From positions 124,001-188,000 of the forward strand of contig JACKAW010000004.1 of assembly GCA_020634885.1 (NCBI GenBank): a DNA stretch of 64,000 bases. The letters are read 5' to 3'. A program made the translations under genes and the position numbers. The notes under the pieces are model-generated. The model did no database searches, was not told the DNA's origin, and was given only the letters and a program-made list of their open reading frames with translations. Positions 57,321-64,000 of this stretch are shown piece after piece. The DNA comes from Anaerolineales bacterium. GTDB lineage: Bacteria > Chloroflexota > Anaerolineae > Anaerolineales > Villigracilaceae. The stretch's first letter is position 1. Each line of letters opens with the position of its first letter.

Positions 57321-58307
57321 TCAGTTTTTAAGGCGTATGGGAGCTGCTTCTCTGGCGGAGGATAACAGCCCAAGGATTGCTGCGATATTTCCACGACTGT
57401 CCGATAGGGAAATTCTTGGGGCTGAATTTTTTAGCGCCGCATCGCAAAGGTCTTCCACTTCTCCCAAATAAAGTTCCCCGCCTTTTATCTTGATGGTTTC
57501 AAGGTCTTCACCCTTTGCAAGGTAAATTTCATTTTTGAGACCCGGCTTAAATGGCACAGGAATTTGAATGCTTCCCTCTGTTCCCACAAGCTCCATAAAT
57601 GAACGGAATGGGGATTTGAACCCGCAATCAAATTGAGCGTGGATGTCATTCCCGAACTTCATTTGCCCATAAAAAGACTCGTCGCTTCCACCCGGACCGG
57701 TAACCTGCCAGCCAAAAACCTCAGCCGGTTCCTCCCCGACGATCATCCGCGCAAATGATATGGGGTAACAGCCCACGTCCCATAAACTGCCGCCGCCGTA
57801 CTCTTTCACGAAACGATAATTTCCCTCTCGTGCCAGCGTAAAAGTGAATGCGCCCTTTATTAACTGAAGCTGACCGATCTTGCCCGCATCGACCAGTTCT
57901 TTTATTTTTAGGGTTTGTGCATGATGACGGTACATAAATGCTTCTACCGCTATTTTGCCGGTCTCGCGGGAAGTGGAAATGATCTCGTCCACTTCTTGCA
58001 GAGTGAGGGCAAGCGGTTTTTCACATAGCACATGCTTACCCGCTCTCATCGCCTTAACTGTCCATTCGGCGTGGAGGTGATTGGGTAATGAGTTGTACAC
58101 TACGTCGATCTCGGGGTCGGCGAGCATGGCTTCGTAACTGCCGTATGCGCGGGGGATGTTCCATTCGCGGGAGTAGGCATCAGCGGAGGATTGGCTCCGA
58201 GATGCAATACCCAATAAGCGGGTCCGTTTTGAGGCGCGCAGGGGTTTGATCAACGCGCGGTTGATCTTTGCTGTGGAGAGTAATCCCCAGTTAAGGATTT
58301 TGTCCAT
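57321..58307 (-). CDS. Gfo/Idh/MocA-family oxidoreductase
   Basis: A 328-residue NAD(P)-dependent dehydrogenase. The N-terminal Rossmann fold has an unusual phosphate loop (WGLLSTAKINRALI), then DVVYNSLPNHLHAEW and AGKHVLCEKPLAL (EKP motif with the catalytic Lys). C-terminal: GGSLWDVGCYPISFARM. The family oxidises or isomerises sugars, inositols or deoxy-sugars. The substrate is unknown; placement between the ROK regulator and malK suggests a sugar derivative. Its start lies 30 nt after the ROK stop, so the two are cotranscribed. Confidence 0.85.
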   Translation of the reverse strand: MDKILNWGLLSTAKINRALIKPLRASKRTRLLGIASRSQSSADAYSREWNIPRAYGSYEAMLADPEIDVVYNSLPNHLHAEWTVKAMRAGKHVLCEKPLALTLQEVDEIISTSRETGKIAVEAFMYRHHAQTLKIKELVDAGKIGQLQLIKGAFTFTLAREGNYRFVKEYGGGSLWDVGCYPISFARMIVGEEPAEVFGWQVTGPGGSDESFYGQMKFGNDIHAQFDCGFKSPFRSFMELVGTEGSIQIPVPFKPGLKNEIYLAKGEDLETIKIKGGELYLGEVEDLCDAALKNSAPRISLSDSRGNIAAILGLLSSAREAAPIRLKN

Positions 58308-58337
58308 TTTTATTCCTTGGGGCAGGCTGTGTGGGTT

Positions 58338-59564
58338 TTATGGTGAGATCGGATGCGAGAGAATATCATCTGCAACGATGGAGACGGCGCCAATTAAACT
58401 GGCGTCGGGTCCAAATGGAGATAGGGTAATTTCCACTTTTTTATTAACTTCGGAAAATACATGGTTTTCAACTGTTTCTTTAATGGCAGGGAGTAGATAT
58501 TCTCCTGCCATGCTGAGGGGTCCGCCAAGAATTACTTTTTCGGGATTAAAGATGTTGATGAGACCTGCAAAGCCCTGCCCCATGGCAGACCCGGCTTCAC
58601 TAAATGAATCCAGCGCTTCTTTATCCCCGGCATCGGCTGCCTGTTTTATGAGTGCGATGTTCAGTGGGGAGTTTTGTTCTGCCATTAGTTGGGGAATAAT
58701 GCTGCTTCGTTTTACTTCCAGGCGGGCTTGTACCCGTTGGATGATCGAGTATTGGTTGGCATAGGTTTCCCAACACCCGCGATTGCCGCAATGACATACG
58801 TTTTGTGAGGGTTCTGCCATGATGGGGGAATGCCCGATCTCACCGGCAAACCCATGTGTACCCCTGTAAAGGTTGCCGTTCAAAAATAGCCCGCCGCCAA
58901 TGCCAACCCCGGCGAATACAAAAATAAAATTCTGGCTTTGTCTGGCGGTGCCGAATAAATGTTCTGCAACGGCGGCTGCGTTTGCATCATTTTCAACAAA
59001 TACTTTTAGTTTAGTGCTTTCGGAGAAAATACTTACAAGCGGAACGTTGTGCCAGTGCAGGTTTGGGGCGAAGATCAACGTGCCTTTTTTTGTGTCTACT
59101 GTGCCGGGTGTGGTTATGCCAAGCCCAAGTATTTTGGAATTCTTCTTTTTTCCTGCGGCGGCAGCTTCTTTTACAATGAGCAGGGTTTTATCTATTGTTT
59201 TTTTCTGGCCATCTGATGGGTCTGTCTCTTCACGTTTGCGCCAAAGGATCTTGCCCAGCAGGTCGGTGATGGCTACAGAGATAAAATCGACGCCCAATTC
59301 AACGCCAATGATCGAACCGATCTGCGAATTTATTTCCAGTAATGTGGCTGGACGCCCTGTGCCGCCAAGGTTGATTCCGGTTTCATGCACAAGCCCTATT
59401 GCGATCAATTCATCCACCAAACTTGAAACTGTGGATTTGTTTAGCCCAGTGATCACAGCGATTTGTGCGCGTGATAGCGGCGATTGATTGTGGATCAACC
59501 GCAGAACCAGTGAGAGGTTTGTTTCGCGTACAAATGCTTGGTCAGCCGTGGGTTTGGAATTCAT
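58338..59564 (-). CDS. ROK-family transcriptional repressor
   Basis: A 408-residue regulator: N-terminal winged helix (RLIHNQSPLSRAQIAVITGLNKSTVSSLVDELIAIGLV, about 20-65) and a ROK sugar-binding/kinase-like domain with VGIGGGLFLNGNLYRGTHGFAGEIGH and the zinc-binding CHCGNRGCWE. Repressors of this plan (XylR, NagC, Mlc) bind operators of the type found at 57205. A possible half-site CAACAAACAAAT lies 36 nt upstream of its own start, so autoregulation is plausible. Likely regulator of the maltodextrin locus. Confidence 0.88.
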   Translation of the reverse strand: MNSKPTADQAFVRETNLSLVLRLIHNQSPLSRAQIAVITGLNKSTVSSLVDELIAIGLVHETGINLGGTGRPATLLEINSQIGSIIGVELGVDFISVAITDLLGKILWRKREETDPSDGQKKTIDKTLLIVKEAAAAGKKKNSKILGLGITTPGTVDTKKGTLIFAPNLHWHNVPLVSIFSESTKLKVFVENDANAAAVAEHLFGTARQSQNFIFVFAGVGIGGGLFLNGNLYRGTHGFAGEIGHSPIMAEPSQNVCHCGNRGCWETYANQYSIIQRVQARLEVKRSSIIPQLMAEQNSPLNIALIKQAADAGDKEALDSFSEAGSAMGQGFAGLINIFNPEKVILGGPLSMAGEYLLPAIKETVENHVFSEVNKKVEITLSPFGPDASLIGAVSIVADDILSHPISP

Positions 59565-59640
59565 GGGATTTAGTATGCCGGAGCAACAAACAAATTATAG
59601 TAGATTGGGGGCAAATGTCAAATTGGGGTCTTTAATGATG

Positions 59641-59672
59641 AAAGGCGGCCGCCTTTTTAGACGACCGCCTTT
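59641..59672. terminator. Hairpin downstream of enolase
   Basis: AAAGGCGG (59641-59648) pairs with CCGCCTTT (59665-59672), and the first 16 bases are themselves palindromic and run into TTT on the plus strand. It lies between the enolase stop and the ROK gene and probably ends the enolase transcript. Confidence 0.6.
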
Positions 59673-59690
59673 TCTTTGTAATGATCTAAC

Positions 59691-60989
<1,299 letters not shown>

Positions 60990-61107
60990 TTATTTTGCTC
61001 CTTAAAAGAAGGCGACGATTTTTGCCCGAATGTGTTAAAACCTCGAAACAAGCCGCCCCTGATTTTTAATTTCGACCAAGTATAATCCCAAACTACGGGA
61101 GAAAAAA

Positions 61108-61803
61108 TTGACAGAAACCCCATTTCTTGACCCGCGCGATAAATTGTATTTTGCCTACCGAACCACATGGTTTCGACGTTTTGTGATCTTTGTGCTTGGC
61201 TCAGTTTTTAAACTGATCATGAAACTTGAAGTGAAAAATATCGAAAACCTGCCGACAGATGGGGCAGTTGTAATGACCGCCAACCATGTAACCAATTTCG
61301 ATGTAATCCCCATGCAGTTGAGTCTTCCACGTCCCATCTTTTTTATGGGCAAAGCCAGCCTGTTCAAAATGCCCATCTTTGAAGCCGCCATCCGTAACCT
61401 TGGTGCGTTTCCCGTTTATCGCGGCGAGAAAGATGAATGGGCGCTTCGACACGCTGCGCGTGTTTTGGAACATGGGCAGATGTTGGGGATGTTCCCCGAA
61501 GGAACCCGCTCGAAAGGAAAGGGACTCAGCGTTGCCAAAACCGGCTCCGCGCGCCTCGCACTGGACGCAGGCTGTCCCATCGTCCCCCTGGCAGTGATCG
61601 GCACTGACGGTTTTTTTAAACGCTTTCCGTATCGCACGCATGTAACCATAAAAATACTACCGCCTATTCTCCCCAAACCCAATGAAACCCCGCTCGCCCT
61701 CATGGACCGTGTTATGTTTGCCCTTGCCGCTGAACTCCCTGAAGATATGCGTGGCGTGTATGGCAATATTCCAAAGGGCTTTGAACAGCCCGGGAATCAT
61801 TAA
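61108..61803 (+). CDS. plsC: 1-acyl-sn-glycerol-3-phosphate acyltransferase (PlsC-like)
   Basis: A 231-residue membrane-associated acyltransferase. Motif I NHVTNFD (HX4D), motif II PVYRGEKDEWALRHA, motif III FPEGTRSKGKG and motif IV CPIVPLAVIGTDG are all present. It transfers a second acyl chain to lysophosphatidate in phospholipid synthesis. TTG 61108 follows GGGAGA; TATAAT at 61081-61086 is a likely -10. TIR and lipoprotein genes follow on the same strand. Confidence 0.9.
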   Translation: MTETPFLDPRDKLYFAYRTTWFRRFVIFVLGSVFKLIMKLEVKNIENLPTDGAVVMTANHVTNFDVIPMQLSLPRPIFFMGKASLFKMPIFEAAIRNLGAFPVYRGEKDEWALRHAARVLEHGQMLGMFPEGTRSKGKGLSVAKTGSARLALDAGCPIVPLAVIGTDGFFKRFPYRTHVTIKILPPILPKPNETPLALMDRVMFALAAELPEDMRGVYGNIPKGFEQPGNH

Positions 61804-61851
61804 TAACCAAACTGGGTATAATCTCAAAAACATAAAATCGGAGAATACATC

Positions 61852-62340
61852 ATGACACAATCGAATACGGCAGGGAAACAAAAAAATAATTCGGTTGCAG
61901 GAAAGTTGATCCCGTTCCTTTCTTACTCCAAACGCAACAGAGAAAAAGTTCTCGAATTTGCTGTAAAACTTAAAGCCTCAAATTGGATCGACCCCTGGTT
62001 CGACGAAGAGGATATTTTACCGGGGCAGGTTTGGGAAAGCAGTGTGATCCATGGCGTACGAAATTCCCACGCAGTCATCATCTTCCTTTCCACAGAAGCA
62101 CTCGTCTCGGAGGGATTTTTCCACAAAGAAATTCGTCTTGCGCTTGATACCGCGGCGGAAAAGCCGGAAGGTACTATTTTTATTATTCCCATTCGCCTTG
62201 ATGATTGTCAGGTTCCAGATATGTTGAACAAATATCAATACGTGGATTATTTTGGCAGTATAGAGCAAAAAGAGAAAGTGTATTCCAACTTGATTCTTTC
62301 GTTGAAACTACGCGCCGCACACCTTGGAATTAAGGTGTAA
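61852..62340 (+). CDS. Stand-alone TIR-domain protein
   Basis: A 162-residue protein that is essentially only a TIR domain: IPFLSYSKRNREKVLEFAVKL (strand A/helix A), WFDEEDILPGQVWESSVIHGVRNSHAVIIFLS (BB loop to strand C) and GFFHKEIRLAL, whose Glu93 aligns with the catalytic glutamate of NAD-hydrolysing TIR proteins (HKEI pattern). It may cleave NAD+ or make cyclic ADP-ribose signals. No sensor or effector domain is attached. TATAAT at 61817-61822 and CGGAGAA precede the ATG. The lipoprotein gene follows after 55 nt. The neighbourhood contains no other defence gene. Confidence 0.85.
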   Translation: MTQSNTAGKQKNNSVAGKLIPFLSYSKRNREKVLEFAVKLKASNWIDPWFDEEDILPGQVWESSVIHGVRNSHAVIIFLSTEALVSEGFFHKEIRLALDTAAEKPEGTIFIIPIRLDDCQVPDMLNKYQYVDYFGSIEQKEKVYSNLILSLKLRAAHLGIKV

Positions 62341-62395
62341 ATTTAAAAATCAGCTCCGTTCACTGGTTGAAACTACGAGAAAGGTTATTTCAATA

Positions 62396-63088
62396 ATGAG
62401 TAAGAATAAAATTGTTTTATTGGTTGTGCTAACGGCTCTTTTTTTGGTTTCCTGCGGTGAAAATGAAACTGCCACTCCTGAAGTTTCTGGAACAGGCGCG
62501 GTTGAAACATTAGTGGCATCTTTCTTTGGCACACAGACAGCCATGTACACCCCACCACCCACGAACACAAATACCCCGCTCCCAACGGATACTTTTTTAC
62601 CCACCCCAACCGTACTCCTGAATACTCCATTGCCACCCGCAACCTGGACCCCTGTAATCATTTACGCCAGCGCCACAGCCAATATTGCATTAATACCTTC
62701 TGTAACGGGAACTCCTCCCACCGCCACATCCGATACTGGCGTACTGGGATTTGGCTGTAACAACCTTGCCATTGTACGCGATGTTAATTACCCAAGCGGA
62801 ACGACAGTCAAAGCAGGTGACGTTATCACCAAAACATGGAAGGTTCAAAACACCGGCTCCTGTGATTGGCAGTACAACTATGGTTTGGTGATCGTCAGTG
62901 ACGATTTCTTCCGTTCAACATGGAGCCGGACGGGTAAAGTGGTGGCGCCGGGAAGCTGGTCTGAACTTTCTGTAATTCTCGAAATACCCAACCATGATGG
63001 AACCTTTACGGGTTCCTGGCGGCTTGCCGATGCTGGCGGGAACCCCTTTGGAGCAACATTGACCGTTTCTCTTGTTTCTGTAGAATAA
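62396..63088 (+). CDS. Lipoprotein with NBR1-type Ig-like domain
   Basis: A 230-residue lipoprotein: signal and lipobox LTALFLVSCGE, Thr/Pro-rich linker (about 50-115), then an Ig-like domain of the kind found next to BRCA1 gene product (NBR1): AIVRDVNYPSGTTVKAGDVITKTWKVQNTGSCDWQYNYGLVIVS, ending GTFTGSWRLADAGGNPFGATLTVSLV. It lies on the cell surface as a binding or structural module. ATG 62396 follows GAAAGG; a longer in-frame start upstream lacks a ribosome site. Last gene before the convergent pyrG. Confidence 0.8.
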   Translation: MSKNKIVLLVVLTALFLVSCGENETATPEVSGTGAVETLVASFFGTQTAMYTPPPTNTNTPLPTDTFLPTPTVLLNTPLPPATWTPVIIYASATANIALIPSVTGTPPTATSDTGVLGFGCNNLAIVRDVNYPSGTTVKAGDVITKTWKVQNTGSCDWQYNYGLVIVSDDFFRSTWSRTGKVVAPGSWSELSVILEIPNHDGTFTGSWRLADAGGNPFGATLTVSLVSVE

Positions 63089-63101
63089 TTTTCCTTTCAG
63101 C

Positions 63102-63136
63102 AAAAAAACGCCCTCCAAACCGGAGGGCGTTTTTTT
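63102..63136. terminator. Bidirectional intrinsic terminator
   Basis: AAAAAAACGCCCTCC (63102-63116) pairs perfectly with 63122-63136, with A- and T-runs on both sides, so it serves the lipoprotein (plus) and pyrG (minus) transcripts. Confidence 0.95.
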
Positions 63137-63142
63137 ATAAAA

Positions 63143-64000
63143 CTACTTCTTTTTTACCTTTTTTTCTTTTGCGGCTTTTAACAACCCCACAAAAAGCGGA
63201 TGTGGATTCATAGGGCGCGAAAGAAACTCAGGATGGAATTGACTCGCTACCATGTAAGGATGATCTTTTAATTCGACAATTTCCACCAAACGCCCATCTG
63301 GCGAAAGACCTGAGAACACCATACCATGTTTCTCAAATTGCTCACGGTAGGCATTGTTAAACTCCCAGCGATGACGGTGCCGCTCGTCCACTTGCTCAAC
63401 GCTATAAGCGTTGGCAGCCTTCGTCCCCGGTTGGAGCAGGCACGGGTACAGTCCGAGGCGCATGGTTCCACCCATATCGGTGATGGAACGCTGGTCAATC
63501 ATCAAGTCAATGACCGGGTGCGGGGAACTGCGGTCAAATTCTGAAGAATTGGCATCTTCGAGTTCGAGAACATCGCGGGCGAATTCAATACACATCACCT
63601 GCATCCCAAGGCACAAACCAAGGTAGGGAATTTTATTTTCACGGGCAAACCGCGCTGAAAGGATCTTACCTTCCACGCCGCGTGAACCAAACCCGCCAGG
63701 TACAAGAACTGCATCCGCCTTTTTTACAATGTCCCAGCCTTTGTCTTTCTCAAGGTCTGCTGAATGTACCCAACTGATCTCCACTTCAACACCGTTGGCA
63801 ATCGCGGCATGTTTCAATGCCTCACGAACAGACATGTACGCATCCTGCAATTCCACATATTTGCCGACCAATGCCACGTTTACAGTGGGTTTATCTTTTT
63901 TGACATCGCTCACCAGTTTTTTCCACGGGGTCATATTGGGTTTGCTGGTTGCTTTCAGGTCGAGCTTTTTGAGGATCAATTCACCAACACCAAGTTCCTC
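63143..64000 (-). CDS. pyrG: CTP synthase, C-terminal part (cut by window edge)
   Basis: 285 codons are present; the frame continues beyond 64000 (EELGVGELILKKLDL at the edge). The visible part is the end of the synthase domain and the whole glutamine amidotransferase domain: VALVGKYVELQDAYMS, VPGGFGSRGVEGKI, nucleophile Cys in YLGLCLGMQ, and SQFHPEFLSRP with the catalytic His and Glu. The enzyme converts UTP to CTP with ammonia from glutamine. The bidirectional terminator is 7 nt after the stop. Confidence 0.95.
   Translation of the reverse strand, partial: EELGVGELILKKLDLKATSKPNMTPWKKLVSDVKKDKPTVNVALVGKYVELQDAYMSVREALKHAAIANGVEVEISWVHSADLEKDKGWDIVKKADAVLVPGGFGSRGVEGKILSARFARENKIPYLGLCLGMQVMCIEFARDVLELEDANSSEFDRSSPHPVIDLMIDQRSITDMGGTMRLGLYPCLLQPGTKAANAYSVEQVDERHRHRWEFNNAYREQFEKHGMVFSGLSPDGRLVEIVELKDHPYMVASQFHPEFLSRPMNPHPLFVGLLKAAKEKKVKKK

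Overview
The window is a 64 kb piece of a bacterial chromosome, most likely from a Chloroflexota (Anaerolineae-like) organism. This is inferred from several things together: many secreted lipoproteins with Thr/Pro-rich linkers (one with an NBR1-type Ig-like domain), a respiratory complex I cluster with two tandem nuoM genes, an Fo ATP synthase operon with a b-delta fusion, and membrane-receptor/HTH regulators of a kind common in that phylum. No rRNA, tRNA, CRISPR array, phage or insertion sequence was found. Gene density is high and gaps above 300 bases are nearly absent; the one exception, before the ABC exporter at 28.4 kb, holds a small transcription unit.

Layout. 0-7.5 kb: tryptophan catabolism (a cut-off tryptophan dioxygenase and a tryptophanase), a PAP2 phosphatase, a metallophosphoesterase, an APC permease, and a tightly overlapping trio (nucleotidyltransferase-like protein, small membrane protein, lipoprotein). 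7.5-16.7 kb: membrane-arm complex I genes nuoA, H, J, K, L, M, M, N without the peripheral-arm genes. 16.8-19.2 kb: Fo-only ATP synthase operon (atpZ/I, B, E, b-delta fusion), starting at a promoter that predicts a leaderless mRNA and closed by a strong terminator. 19.2-28 kb: murE with two small overlapping genes, a CtlX-like pentein, prfC, the conserved rpsO-pnp pair, and a DinB-like gene. 28.0-31 kb: a promoter/small ORF/terminator unit followed by a three-gene ABC-2 exporter. 31-33.2 kb: tandem paralogous lipoproteins and a sirtuin. 33.2-41.6 kb: a minus-strand envelope cluster (membrane sensor with HTH-like tail, small membrane proteins, two lipoproteins, a 1082-residue polytopic protein, a membrane-anchored beta-sandwich protein).

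41.6-59.6 kb is one large starch/maltodextrin locus read leftwards: ROK repressor, Gfo/Idh/MocA oxidoreductase, then malK-malE-malF-malG, a beta-propeller/MauG fusion, four different GH13 enzymes and an esterase. A perfect 15+15 bp inverted repeat of the XylR/ROK operator type lies upstream of malK. The binding protein carries a C-terminal starch-binding X25-type domain, so polymer capture, extracellular cleavage by the lipoprotein amylase, uptake and cytoplasmic debranching/hydrolysis form one pathway.

59.6-64 kb: enolase, a PlsC acyltransferase, a TIR-domain protein, an NBR1-Ig lipoprotein and the C-terminal half of CTP synthase.

The most unusual signals are: the 20-codon ORF at 28033 whose Shine-Dalgarno can be sequestered by its own coding sequence; paired 10-bp direct repeats around a small membrane-protein gene at 39.7-39.9 kb; the two-NuoM complex I with its lengthened NuoL helix; the MalE-X25 and propeller-MauG fusions; and an intercistronic sequence upstream of malE that is a 13-nt perfect complement of the 16S rRNA 3' end.
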